In this document: piece by piece, positions 52,313 to 62,079 of the stretch
How the letters are laid out: each line of letters begins with the position of its first letter
How positions within the stretch are numbered: position 1 is the first letter of the stretch
Assembly: GCF_024623455.1 (NCBI RefSeq)
Contig: NZ_JANIPJ010000001.1
Location: 1 to 64,000 of the forward strand
Direction of reading: 5' to 3'
DNA: 64,000 nt
Origin: Paenibacillus soyae
Lineage (GTDB): Bacteria; Bacillota; Bacilli; Paenibacillales; Paenibacillaceae
Position numbers and translations under genes: made by a program
The notes under the pieces: generated by a model
Databases searched by the model: none
Told to the model about the DNA's origin: nothing
The model's input: the letters and a program-made list of their open reading frames with translations, nothing else

Positions 52313-53206
52313 GTGAAAATAAGGGAAGACAGCGCCACCAAATGGTTTCGACTGCTGGCCTACACCGTTGTGCTTGCGGGCAGCCTCGCTTGCATCCTGC
52401 CGTTCATCTTGATCCTGTCGGCGTCATTCTCCAGCAACGAATCGATCCTTCAGGAAGGCTACGGCTTCATTCCGCCTAAGTTCTCGCTCGAAGGCTACGA
52501 GATCATCTTCCGGGTTCCCGGCGACGTGCTGCGCGCCTATGGCGTGACGACGTTTGCGACGATAGCCGGAACGGCGGTCGGATTGCTTCTGATGACGATG
52601 GCCGGTTACGTGCTGCAGCGGAGGGACTTCAAATACCGCAACCTGTTCTCGTTCCTGATTTATTTCACGACGCTGTTCGGGGGTGGACTCGTTCCCTATT
52701 ACATGCTGATCACGAATTACATGAAGTTTACCGACTCGATGTACGCGCTCATCTGGCCGTCCCTGATGTCGCCGTTTCTCATTATTCTGATGCGGAGCTT
52801 CATTAACTCCGCCATTCCCGACGAGGTCGTCGAATCGGCGAAGATCGACGGGGCGAACGATTTCACGATCTATTACCGGGTCGTGCTGCCTCTAGCTATT
52901 CCCGGTCTCGCGACCGTCGGACTGTTTCTTGCGCTTCATTACTGGAACGACTGGTTCTCCTCCGCCTTGTTCATCAACGACGCGGCCAAGTACCAGCTCC
53001 AGTTCTACCTCTACAACATCATCAACACGTCGATGTTCGTCAACAGCATCGGCGCCGGAGCGGGAGTCGTCCTGTCGGAGGGCATACCGTCCGAATCGAT
53101 GAAGATGGCGATGGCCATCGTCGTGACGGGACCGATTCTGCTGCTGTACCCGTTCATTCAGCGTTATTTTGTGAAGGGGCTTACGATTGGCGCGGTAAAA
53201 GGTTAG
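52313..53206 (+). CDS. Carbohydrate ABC transporter permease (YtcP/LplC-like)
   Basis: 297 residues. GTG 52313 (TAGGAGG 8 nt upstream) is chosen; the frame is open to 52256 inside the previous gene. Six membrane helices, EAA motif DEVVESAKIDGANDFTIYYRVVLP, LFGGGLVPYYMLITNYMKFTDSMYALIWP typical of YtcP/LplC. It ends with GPILLLYPFIQRYFVKGLTIGAVKG, the standard C-terminus of the family. Partner of the LplB-like permease and the binding protein. Confidence 0.9.
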   Translation: MKIREDSATKWFRLLAYTVVLAGSLACILPFILILSASFSSNESILQEGYGFIPPKFSLEGYEIIFRVPGDVLRAYGVTTFATIAGTAVGLLLMTMAGYVLQRRDFKYRNLFSFLIYFTTLFGGGLVPYYMLITNYMKFTDSMYALIWPSLMSPFLIILMRSFINSAIPDEVVESAKIDGANDFTIYYRVVLPLAIPGLATVGLFLALHYWNDWFSSALFINDAAKYQLQFYLYNIINTSMFVNSIGAGAGVVLSEGIPSESMKMAMAIVVTGPILLLYPFIQRYFVKGLTIGAVKG

Positions 53207-53262
53207 AACTTGCCCTAGCGGCATGCTAACATAAATAAATGGGGATAAAAGGGAGGATTCGC

Positions 53263-54852
53263 ATGATCGGGAAATCGAAAAAAATGGCTTGTCTCATGCT
53301 GGTATTCGTATTGGCGCTAACCTTGCTCGCAGCCTGCTCGGGCAACAACAACGGCGGCAACAATGGGGGAAGCACCGCGGAGCCGGGCGATTCGGCTTCG
53401 CCGTCCGCCAGCGCGGCGGCGACGGAGGAGCCTACGGGCATCGATACGTCGAAGAAGGTGGAGCTGCAGTTCTATATGCTGGGCAACGCGCCGAAGGATC
53501 TGCCGAAGATCGAGGCGGAGATCAACAAGATGGCGCTCGAGGATTTGAACGCGACCGTCAAGTTCAACTATACGACATGGACCGATTGGGATCAGAAATA
53601 TAAGCTGCTCCTCTCGACGGGTCAGGACGTCGATCTGATCTTCACCGCGGAGTGGACGCAGTATCAGCAATATTCGAAGAAAGGCGCTTTCCTCCCGCTG
53701 GAGGAGCTGCTGCCGCAGGCTGCTCCGAAGCTGTATGAATTCGTGCCGCAGGACATGTGGGACGCGGTCAAGATCGACGGCCACATCTACACGGTTCCCG
53801 CCACGTACAAGGAGTACGTGACGAACGGCTTCGTCTGGCGCGAGGATCTGCGCGCGAAATATAACCTGCCGAAGCCGGTCGACATCAAGACGCTGGAGGA
53901 GTATCTGGCGGGCATCAAGCAGAACGAGCCGACGATTCAGCCGATCGCGATCGGAGCGGGCATCGATATGGCGCTGTCCGACGCGTATCTCGAGTTCTAT
54001 CGCAAGGTTGTCGGTCCGATGTCGTACGGCATGATCGCGCCTTACGAGGATCCGGCTAACATCACGTCCTACTGGGGCTCGCCGGAGCATCTCGAGGATC
54101 TGAAGACGTTCAAGCGCTGGGCGGACAACGGCTACTTCTCCAAGAACGAGCTGAACGAAACCGAAGGCAGCCAAGATAAGCTGGCGAACGGCACGGCGGC
54201 GGCGATGCTCGGCGACAACCCGACGCGCTACAACAGCACGCTGAACAAAATGAAATCGGTGCATCCGGACTGGGATCTCGGCTATCATCCATTCGGTCTG
54301 ACGAACGGCTTCGCGACGCCGGTGCATCCGATCCACAACGGCTTCGCCATTCCGAAGAACAGCAAAAACGCCGAGCGCGCGCTTGCCTTCTACGAGAAGA
54401 TGGTAACGGACAAACGATACAATCTGCTGACGCAATACGGCTTCGAGGGCGTTAACTATACGGTCGAGAACGGCTATTACAAAATGGTCGGCGACGCCAA
54501 CTCGAACGGCTTCGTGCGCGAGGCGATGAACGGCTGGGCATGGCGCAATCCCGAATTCATGCTGTTCGAGCCAAGCTACGATAACGTCGAGAAGATCTTC
54601 TCCGAGCTGGATAAAGTTCAGAAGCCCGACATCTACACCGGCTTCGCGGAGGACTACACGGAGTATCAGGCGGAGAGAGCCGCGCTCGAGCAGGTCGAGA
54701 AGCAATACCTGTTCCCGCTCATGGCCGGTCAGGTAGCCGACGTCGAAGCGGGTCTCGCGACCTTCATGGAGAAGGCGAAGCAGGCGGGGCTCGACAAGGT
54801 GCAGGAAGCGTATAAGAAGCAGTGGCTCGCTTATCTGGCGGAGCGGGGGTAA
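53263..54852 (+). CDS. lplA: Extracellular solute-binding lipoprotein (LplA-like)
   Basis: 529 residues from ATG 53263 (AGGGAGG 7 nt upstream). Lipoprotein signal with lipobox LAAC (about Cys24), an Asn/Gly/Ser-rich linker, then a family-1-type solute-binding domain. It has the usual start KKVELQFYMLGNAPKDLPKIEAEINK and ends ERG. LplA-type proteins deliver complex oligosaccharides to LplB/C-type permeases. In this locus the probable cargo is oligosaccharide released by the GH43/GH51 enzymes (inference). Confidence 0.88.
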   Translation: MIGKSKKMACLMLVFVLALTLLAACSGNNNGGNNGGSTAEPGDSASPSASAAATEEPTGIDTSKKVELQFYMLGNAPKDLPKIEAEINKMALEDLNATVKFNYTTWTDWDQKYKLLLSTGQDVDLIFTAEWTQYQQYSKKGAFLPLEELLPQAAPKLYEFVPQDMWDAVKIDGHIYTVPATYKEYVTNGFVWREDLRAKYNLPKPVDIKTLEEYLAGIKQNEPTIQPIAIGAGIDMALSDAYLEFYRKVVGPMSYGMIAPYEDPANITSYWGSPEHLEDLKTFKRWADNGYFSKNELNETEGSQDKLANGTAAAMLGDNPTRYNSTLNKMKSVHPDWDLGYHPFGLTNGFATPVHPIHNGFAIPKNSKNAERALAFYEKMVTDKRYNLLTQYGFEGVNYTVENGYYKMVGDANSNGFVREAMNGWAWRNPEFMLFEPSYDNVEKIFSELDKVQKPDIYTGFAEDYTEYQAERAALEQVEKQYLFPLMAGQVADVEAGLATFMEKAKQAGLDKVQEAYKKQWLAYLAERG

Positions 54853-54879
54853 CTCGTTGCTGCTATAGCACGAATAGAG

Positions 54880-54910
54880 CGGCCGGTCGGGAGGTGATCC
54901 TGGCCGGCCG
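54880..54910 (+). terminator. GC-rich hairpin after the binding-protein gene
   Basis: CGGCCGG...CCGGCCG stem with weak ATCTTATC tract behind. May slow rather than stop transcription into the giant GH43 gene. Confidence 0.4.
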
Positions 54911-54925
54911 ATCTTATCAAGCAAT

Positions 54926-54939
54926 TGAAAGCGCTTTAT
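54926..54939 (+). promoter_or_regulatory. Candidate CcpA cre site
   Basis: TGAAAGCGCTTTAT matches the cre consensus TGWAANCGNTNWCA at all but the last two fixed positions, with the central CG. It lies about 30 bp before the giant GH43 gene, suggesting catabolite repression. Confidence 0.5.
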
Positions 54940-54966
54940 AGCCTAAGGACGGAAGGGGAAGCGATT

Positions 54967-57900
54967 ATGAATTGGGGACGATGGAACAGGCTGCATAAGC
55001 AGCTGGCGATCCTTCTTGTCTTGTGTCTAAGCTTCAGCGGATTTACTCCGCTGCAATATGCGAACGCGGCGGAAAGCGTAGCGGGGGAGGCGGCCGATTA
55101 CGAGCCGGCGGACACGATCGCTCATGATCCGGAGCAGCCGGAGCCGGAGCAAACGAATCCGGAGCAAGCGGAGCCAGAGCAGATGAATCCGGAGCAGTCG
55201 GAGCCGGAGCAGACGAATCCGGAGCAGTCGGAGGAGCCGGCCTCACTGGAAAGCGTCACGGTGGCGCATTATCCGCTGAACAGCGCGTATCAATACGCGA
55301 ATAAGCTGAACGCGAGTCAGCTGTTGAGCGGCAGCGATCCGGTCTGGCGCGCGGACTACGTTTCATTGGTGAATCCGGGCAACGCGAACAATGGTCATAT
55401 TGCAGGCATCAATCCCGGAGCGGTCATAACGGGAGACAAAATATCGTTCTCCCTCGCGATCAAGCTGAACGGAATGCAGACGCGTTCAACCAGCAATCAG
55501 AATACCCTATTCTCCTACGGGGCGGATAACAATAATAATCTAACGCTGCGTCCGTATTATGGCAGCGGCACTGCCGCCGTCGTGCTCAAACGAAACGGGG
55601 CGGATGCCGTCGTTGCTTCTTTCCCGGCGCCGGCGGCCGATATGTGGCATAGCTATACGATTGCGCTCGACGGGGTGGAGGGCACCGGCAAGCTCATCGT
55701 CTGGGTGGACGGCGTCAAAGCGGCGGAAGTCGCCTCGAACGGGATCGGAGCGGACGAAATCGGCAACGGGCAATTCCGGCTCAACCGCACGATCGCAACG
55801 TTCTCCAATTTGGATTCCCACTATAGGGATGTACGAATCTTTAACGACGCCATCGGGGAGAGCGCCGCGGCTGCTTTCGCGGAGGAAATTCGCGGGTTTG
55901 CGTGGAACGACCTGCTGGCTGCGAAGCCATTGACCGATGGGATGGAAATTCGCGGGAATATGACCCTCCTGCGGGATCCGAATATAAGCTGGAGCTCCAG
56001 CGATCCCGCCGTAATCGATCCGGCCACTGGCGCGGTTACTCGTCCCGCCGAAGGAACAAGCGCGAAGCAGGTTACCCTTACGCTGAATTGGTTCGCGTTC
56101 AGTCAGTCCTTCACGGTTATCGTGCCGCCGCTCGACGCGGGGGATGATCTCATCGCCGACTTCAATTTCGATCACCCGGCAAGCGGACTCGCGGGGGCAG
56201 GAGCGAAAGCGTCCGTTCAAGGGAGCGCAGCTTACGCGGATTCCTTCGAAGGCAACGGGAAAGCGGCCCGTCTCGGCAGCGGCTTCTGGCTTCAGGTGAC
56301 GAAGCAGGACGGGACGACTCCGCTTCTTGCAGGACTGAACGAGCTGACGATTTCTTACGACAGCAAGCCGAGCGGCGGCAGCGGCTGGTCGTTCTTCGCG
56401 GCTCCGGACGCCTCGGCTCAGACATATTTGAACGAGCGCTATGTGGGGATTTTGGACAAGACAAACGGAATAACAGTGGAACGCTATAACAATAGCGGCG
56501 CACGTCCGGAGGCTCTGCAAGCCGGCGGCGGCGCGGAATGGAAGCATGTGGACGTCGTTATCGCGAGCGGGGACACCAAGCTATATATCGACGGAGAGCT
56601 CGTGTCGACCGTGGCCAGCAGCCACGCGTTAACCGACATTCTGTCCGCATCGGGCGGCATTCTCCAGATCGGCAAAGGAAACTGGGGCTCCGGCGAATAT
56701 TACGAGGGCTTGATCGATAATTTCAAAATGTTTAACAGGGCGCTCTCTCTCGAGGATCTGAACGACTATCGGGTGACGAACATTCCGCCGGTGATCTCGC
56801 CCGCCGCGGGACAAATCTATACGCCGGTTACTATCTCTCATCCGGCGGGGAACTCTTTCATTTATTATACGACCGACGGCTCGGACCCTACGCTGCAAAG
56901 CACGTCTTATACGGGGCCGTTCACAGTAAAGGGAGGCGTAACAGTCAAAGCGGCGGCTATCGCCCCTAACGGGAACAGCAGCGAGATCGTCTCCGTCGAC
57001 TATTACGGCAGCGAGTGGGCGGCTACCGCGAACGTATTCCGTTTGAAGGACCAATCAACCGTCAATAACGCCAAAATCTCCTGGCCCGTCATTGCGACGG
57101 CGGACTATTACGAGGTGTATCGCGGGGATACGCTCGTTAGCCGGACAACCGGCGACACCGTGGACGAATACGGGCTGGAGGTCGGCCAGAGCTACGCGTA
57201 CACGGTGAAGGCGTTCAAAGGCGGCGCGCAGATTGCGGCTGCCGAGACGAATGCGGCGAGCACCTTCTCCTATGATCCTTCGGCCGTTACGAAGAAGAAG
57301 GACAACTATAACGGAGCGGATAGTTTGGGACAGGGCAATCCTTACGGCGTACAAGTCGGCGGCACTTGGTACCATTACGTTTACCGGGCGGTGAAGGATG
57401 ACGCTACGGGGATAGTCACGACCAGCATCTACGAGTTGACCGGAACGGACGGACTCGCTTACGGCAACGACCGCCTGCTTGGTTCTTTCGAGGACATGCG
57501 GGTGGAGATGGAAGGCTACAAACTGAATCCAGTCACCGGGAAAATCGTCTTTACCGCGCACGAAGAAGCGAGCGGCGGCTATACGAGGGCGGCGGTCTTT
57601 ATCGGATCGGCGACTCCTGGTGGCAACGACTTTGCGGCGACCTTCAGAGGACGTCCTTACGACATGGATTCGCGAGACATGTCGCTGTTCGTTGACGACG
57701 ATCATACGGCCTACATCTTGTTTGCGACCCGAACCAACAGCGATATCGGAATCGTGAAGCTGAACGCGGCTTGGGAGCAGCCGGCGGAGCTTGTGAACAC
57801 GGCATTCGTGGGCAAGCATAAGGAATCCCCGGCAGTCGTGAAGGTCGGCGGGCGATATTACTTCTTCGGCTCTACCGCCAATGGCTGGTATCCAAGCCAG

Positions 57901-60900
57901 GCGGAATATGCCTCCGCCGATTCCTTGGACGGAGAATGGACGCCTCTGAGGCCGATCGGCAACGGCTCGACCTTCGCGACCCAGGCTAACGGGATTGGGA
58001 AATGGACGGGGTTGAATGGGCGTGTAGCCTTCGCCGAAAACGGCTTTCACTGGGGAGCGCAGTATGCCGCCAATTATAAGGATCCAATGGGCACCTATGC
58101 TCGTTTGTTCCCTATGGCTTTCCACAACGGAGTGGCGACGGCCGACTGGTTCCATCAGCTTGATTTGGATCCGGTGCAGGGAATGATCCCCGTTCAATCC
58201 GGCGAGCTGCTCTCCCTGGGCAAGAAGGTGACCGACTCTCAGGGACTGGATGCTGCTGCGGTAACGGACGGGGCGGACCTGGCCTCCTCGCCGAGAGTTC
58301 AGCACAGCACCTCCAGCTATAACATGGTCATGGATCTGGAGCAATCGGCAAGCCTGACCGAGATCAACCTGACCACTAGAATCGTGAACGGATCGGACAC
58401 GGTCTACCGTTATACATTGGAAGGCAGCGCGGACAATCAGAGCTGGACTCTGCTTGCCGACGGTTCGGAGAACAACGTCTCCGGCTTTGTGACGAATCCG
58501 ATTTCGGATACCGGCGCCTACCGATATATTCGCTTAAGCGTCACGGGCATCATCAATGTGCACAACGGTCAAGGCGCGGCTTGGGCCGACGGCATTATCG
58601 AGCTTGCGGTTTACGGTACGCCTACAATCGATAAATCGGCGCTGCAGGCCAAATACGACGAGAAGAAGGATACGGAAAAGGGCGACTACGCGAACGCGAC
58701 GTGGAAGAGCGTGACGCGCGCGCTTGATCATGCAGCCGCCGTGCTCGCCGACGAAGCCGCCACGCAATGGAAGGTTGATCGGGCAGTCCTGCAAATCGAT
58801 GAAGCCTTCAAATGGGCGTTGACCGTTCATCCGGAGAAAGTAGTGGACTACTCATCCGCAGGCGTGCCGGTCGGAGAAACGTGGTACGATACCGAAGGCA
58901 ATCCGATCCAAGCCCACGGCGGCGGATTCCTGCAGCAAACCGCCGAAGACGGCAAGCCGATTTATTATTGGGTGGGAGAAAACAAGATTCATAACCGAGC
59001 CGCTTTCCATGCGGTAACGCTGTACGCCTCCCGCGATTTGGTCAACTGGACGTACGAAGGGGATATTATCGACCAATTTACGGAGACCGTGCCGGGAGCC
59101 GAATACGGCCTCTTGGACAATAAGTGGGAGCGTCCTAAGCTGCTGTACAACGAGAAAACAAAAAAATACGTGCTTTGGGGCCATTGGGAAACGGCAGGCA
59201 GCTATGCGAGCAGTCAAGTCGCGGTCGCGATCGCCGATCATCCGGCAGGCCCGTATACGTTCCTCGGACACTGGCGGCCGGGCGGCACCCTGCGCAACTG
59301 GCGCAGCGAAAACGGGATATTCCTCGATTCCGAATATTACAAAACAAGCGGGGTTAAGGTCGGCGTTCCGGCGGACACGCAAGGCGACGTGACGCAAATG
59401 GGGTATACGTCGCGCGACTTTACGGTATTCATGGACGATGACGGGGCGGCCTACCTGGTGTCGGCGGAAGGCCATTCCATGCGGGTCCATCGTCTGAACG
59501 ACGAATATACGGACGTCGACTTCACCACCTACGAGTTCAGCGCAGCGGAGACGAAAGCGGAGGATTTCGAATCCTACAGCTTCTATGAAGACGTTGGCCG
59601 CGAAGCGCCGGCCGTCGTGCGAGGGGAGGACGGCTATTATATGGCTTCCTCGGGCCAATCCGGCTGGCTGCCGAATCAGGGGACGATCAGCTATACGGCC
59701 GATCTCACCGATCCTCACGGCTGGACGCCCGTCAAGGAGAACGGTTTGATTCTAGAGAAATATGCCTTCGGGAATAACAGCACGTTCTACAGTCAGCCGA
59801 CCAACATTATGAAGCTGACCAATGCGGACGGAACCAAAACGTATGTGTACATGGGCGACAGATGGCGGTCCAGCCAGCTCTCCGATTCGCGTTACGTCTG
59901 GCTGCCGATGACGTTCGATTCCGCGGAGAAGACGGCTTCGATCGCGTATACGACGGGGTGGAAGCTGAACGCGTCGACGGGCAGCGTGCAGTTCCCTCGG
60001 CTGGAGCTTGTATCGCAGGGCAAACCGGCCGTCATCACGAATAACGACGCGGTGACCGGCATCGAGAAAGCGAACGACGGCATCGCGTATAACTTGAGAA
60101 CGTCGGGCGATACGACCCATTTCTTCGGCGGTCTGGTCGGCCCTTACGAATATACGATCGATTTGGGAGAAGCGCTCGACCTGTCGCGTATAGACGTCGC
60201 TTACCGTTTGTATAACGGTTCGGAGATGTACCATAAATATGAAATTTTCGGTTCCGTCGATAACGAGAATTGGACGCTGCTGGTAGACAAAAACGATAAC
60301 ATGTGGGCTGGATTCAACTCGGATAAGCTGAGCGGCAGCTACCGATACGTGAAGCTGAAAGTGAACGAAGTAAGGCGCGTCAACAATAACGCGCTCAGCA
60401 ACGGCTGGGGAAGCGGACTCGTCGAGGTGCAAGTGTACGCCGGCGCGGCGGCCCCGCCGGTTGATCTCGCCGAGTTGAAGGCGGCCATTACCGAGGCGGA
60501 GGCGCTTACGGCAACCGATTATACCGCTGCAAGCTGGATGGCTCTCCAGCAAGCGCTCGCGGCGGCGATCGCCGTCCGTGATAAGGCGGAAGCGACGGCG
60601 CAGGAAGCCGCGGAAGCTTTGGCAGCCCTGCGAACGGCCGTTGACGGTCTGGTCCGGAGCTCCGGAAACGGAGGCGGAGATGGCAACGGGAATGGCAATG
60701 GCAATGGCAATGGCAATGGCGGAGACTCACCGACCGTGCCGGATGCCGGAAGCCAACCCGTCATTACCGACTCCATGATCACGGTAGAGGCTGCGCCGAA
60801 TAAGGAAGGGGTTGCGTCGGTTGCGTCGGTCAAGCTGGATTCGGCCCATATCCAGGATGCGCTCGATGAGCTGAGCGGCGGCACGCTCAGCATCATCTTG

Positions 60901-61935
60901 AAGAACGATGCAGGTGCAAGTAAGCTCGAGCTTGACCTTCCGATCGAGCAGCTTCGCAGCGCGGCGGGCGACAAGCTGAAAACCGTTTCCATAAATGGCG
61001 TCGGGGTTAAGGTTTCACTAGACAGGAAGTTCTTTACAAAAGGCGAAGCCAAGAAAGCGGCCCGTCTGCGGTTCTCGGTGAACCAAGTGGAGCATTCCTC
61101 ATTGTCTCCAGAGCAGCAGCAGAAAGTGAGGGATAACGCGGTTATCTATGACTTCGAACTGACGCTCGACGGCGTCAAGATAACCTCGTTCGAAGGCAAT
61201 GAAGTAACCGTAGAAGTGCCATACACGCTGAAGCCGGGAGAAAAGGGGAATCAGGTGGTCGTGTATTACTTGTCGCATAACGGGGAGCTCGAAGTGGTCC
61301 GGAACGCGAAGTATGACCCGGCGACGGGCACCGTGACGTTCCGTCCGGAGCACTTCAGCAAATACTTCCCAGCCTTTGCCGGCAAATCGTTCCATGATTT
61401 GCGCGATGCCGAGTGGGCAAGGGAGTCAATCGAGGCGTTGGCGGCAAGAGAGGTGTTGAACGGCGTAGGCGAGGAGCTATTCGATCCGAACGGGCAGGTG
61501 ACGAGAGAGCAATTCATTACAATGCTCGTGAACCTGTTCGGTCTGCACGATCCAGGAGCGGTAACGACGTTCTCCGACGTGGAGAAGGGTGGCTGGTATT
61601 ACGAAGCGGTGGCGGCTGCCGAACAGCTTGGAATCGTGAACGGGAAAGAAGACGGCACGTTCGGTGCAGGCGAAAGCATCAGCAGGCAGGACATGGCGGT
61701 TATGCTGTACCGGGCTTCCAAAGCAATGGGGCTGGAATGGAGTGCTCCGGCTGCGGAAATCCAGTTCGCGGATAGAGCCGATATGGCGGATTATGCCATC
61801 GAGGCGGTAGTCGTTATGCAGCATATGGGACTCTTGAACGGAATGGGCGATAACCGTTTTGCGCCGGAAGGCATATCGACCAGAGCGCAGGCCGCGGCCG
61901 TGCTTTACAGGATTTTTCTTGTGCTGCAGCCCTAA
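54967..61935 (+). CDS. Giant SLH-anchored protein with two GH43 modules
   Basis: 2322 residues from ATG 54967 (GGAAGGGG upstream; the frame opens to 54925). Layout by residue: signal peptide 1-35; Pro/Glu/Gln repeats 54-90; LamG-like 98-310; Ig-like 310-395; LamG-like 393-605; chitobiase/FN3-like 605-775; GH43 module A 778-1074 (Glu849, Glu953, Gln1006); F5/8 type C 1080-1218; FIVAR-like 1220-1285; GH43 module B 1290-1675 (Glu1388, Glu1546, Gln1610); F5/8 type C 1675-1828; FIVAR-like 1835-1895; Gly/Asn linker 1900-1930; unknown domain to 2140; three SLH motifs 2140-2322. Wall-tethered degradation of an arabinogalactan-like polymer is inferred from the Glu/Glu/Gln set and context. Confidence 0.85.
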   Translation: MNWGRWNRLHKQLAILLVLCLSFSGFTPLQYANAAESVAGEAADYEPADTIAHDPEQPEPEQTNPEQAEPEQMNPEQSEPEQTNPEQSEEPASLESVTVAHYPLNSAYQYANKLNASQLLSGSDPVWRADYVSLVNPGNANNGHIAGINPGAVITGDKISFSLAIKLNGMQTRSTSNQNTLFSYGADNNNNLTLRPYYGSGTAAVVLKRNGADAVVASFPAPAADMWHSYTIALDGVEGTGKLIVWVDGVKAAEVASNGIGADEIGNGQFRLNRTIATFSNLDSHYRDVRIFNDAIGESAAAAFAEEIRGFAWNDLLAAKPLTDGMEIRGNMTLLRDPNISWSSSDPAVIDPATGAVTRPAEGTSAKQVTLTLNWFAFSQSFTVIVPPLDAGDDLIADFNFDHPASGLAGAGAKASVQGSAAYADSFEGNGKAARLGSGFWLQVTKQDGTTPLLAGLNELTISYDSKPSGGSGWSFFAAPDASAQTYLNERYVGILDKTNGITVERYNNSGARPEALQAGGGAEWKHVDVVIASGDTKLYIDGELVSTVASSHALTDILSASGGILQIGKGNWGSGEYYEGLIDNFKMFNRALSLEDLNDYRVTNIPPVISPAAGQIYTPVTISHPAGNSFIYYTTDGSDPTLQSTSYTGPFTVKGGVTVKAAAIAPNGNSSEIVSVDYYGSEWAATANVFRLKDQSTVNNAKISWPVIATADYYEVYRGDTLVSRTTGDTVDEYGLEVGQSYAYTVKAFKGGAQIAAAETNAASTFSYDPSAVTKKKDNYNGADSLGQGNPYGVQVGGTWYHYVYRAVKDDATGIVTTSIYELTGTDGLAYGNDRLLGSFEDMRVEMEGYKLNPVTGKIVFTAHEEASGGYTRAAVFIGSATPGGNDFAATFRGRPYDMDSRDMSLFVDDDHTAYILFATRTNSDIGIVKLNAAWEQPAELVNTAFVGKHKESPAVVKVGGRYYFFGSTANGWYPSQAEYASADSLDGEWTPLRPIGNGSTFATQANGIGKWTGLNGRVAFAENGFHWGAQYAANYKDPMGTYARLFPMAFHNGVATADWFHQLDLDPVQGMIPVQSGELLSLGKKVTDSQGLDAAAVTDGADLASSPRVQHSTSSYNMVMDLEQSASLTEINLTTRIVNGSDTVYRYTLEGSADNQSWTLLADGSENNVSGFVTNPISDTGAYRYIRLSVTGIINVHNGQGAAWADGIIELAVYGTPTIDKSALQAKYDEKKDTEKGDYANATWKSVTRALDHAAAVLADEAATQWKVDRAVLQIDEAFKWALTVHPEKVVDYSSAGVPVGETWYDTEGNPIQAHGGGFLQQTAEDGKPIYYWVGENKIHNRAAFHAVTLYASRDLVNWTYEGDIIDQFTETVPGAEYGLLDNKWERPKLLYNEKTKKYVLWGHWETAGSYASSQVAVAIADHPAGPYTFLGHWRPGGTLRNWRSENGIFLDSEYYKTSGVKVGVPADTQGDVTQMGYTSRDFTVFMDDDGAAYLVSAEGHSMRVHRLNDEYTDVDFTTYEFSAAETKAEDFESYSFYEDVGREAPAVVRGEDGYYMASSGQSGWLPNQGTISYTADLTDPHGWTPVKENGLILEKYAFGNNSTFYSQPTNIMKLTNADGTKTYVYMGDRWRSSQLSDSRYVWLPMTFDSAEKTASIAYTTGWKLNASTGSVQFPRLELVSQGKPAVITNNDAVTGIEKANDGIAYNLRTSGDTTHFFGGLVGPYEYTIDLGEALDLSRIDVAYRLYNGSEMYHKYEIFGSVDNENWTLLVDKNDNMWAGFNSDKLSGSYRYVKLKVNEVRRVNNNALSNGWGSGLVEVQVYAGAAAPPVDLAELKAAITEAEALTATDYTAASWMALQQALAAAIAVRDKAEATAQEAAEALAALRTAVDGLVRSSGNGGGDGNGNGNGNGNGNGGDSPTVPDAGSQPVITDSMITVEAAPNKEGVASVASVKLDSAHIQDALDELSGGTLSIILKNDAGASKLELDLPIEQLRSAAGDKLKTVSINGVGVKVSLDRKFFTKGEAKKAARLRFSVNQVEHSSLSPEQQQKVRDNAVIYDFELTLDGVKITSFEGNEVTVEVPYTLKPGEKGNQVVVYYLSHNGELEVVRNAKYDPATGTVTFRPEHFSKYFPAFAGKSFHDLRDAEWARESIEALAAREVLNGVGEELFDPNGQVTREQFITMLVNLFGLHDPGAVTTFSDVEKGGWYYEAVAAAEQLGIVNGKEDGTFGAGESISRQDMAVMLYRASKAMGLEWSAPAAEIQFADRADMADYAIEAVVVMQHMGLLNGMGDNRFAPEGISTRAQAAAVLYRIFLVLQP
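55129..55235 (+). repeat. Short Pro-Glu-Gln repeats in the giant GH43 protein
   Basis: Tandem codons giving PEPEQTNPEQAEPEQMNPEQ-type units of about 10 residues. Likely a flexible wall-spanning linker after the signal peptide. Confidence 0.75.
60681..60720 (+). repeat. Hexanucleotide repeat (GGCAAT) coding Gly-Asn
   Basis: Six to seven nearly perfect GGCAAT units encode an alternating Gly-Asn linker before the C-terminal domains. Six-base units keep frame when copy number changes. Confidence 0.8.
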
Positions 61936-61960
61936 TGAATAGTTAAGCCCGCTAGAACAA

Positions 61961-62006
61961 TAAGGGGACATCCTTCCTAATATGATGGAAGGATGTCCCC
62001 TTTTCC
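61961..62006 (+). terminator. Terminator of the giant GH43 gene
   Basis: AAGGGGACATCCTTCC/GGAAGGATGTCCCCTT, a long perfect stem followed by TTCC, 26 bp after the stop. A further small inverted repeat (GGTCAAGT/ACTTGACC, 62009-62030) follows. Confidence 0.85.
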
Positions 62007-62079
62007 TAGGTCAAGTTGAACGACTTGACCCAGGAGTGAAAATCACTCTTGCAGCACAGTAGCGGCAGCATACGATCTG

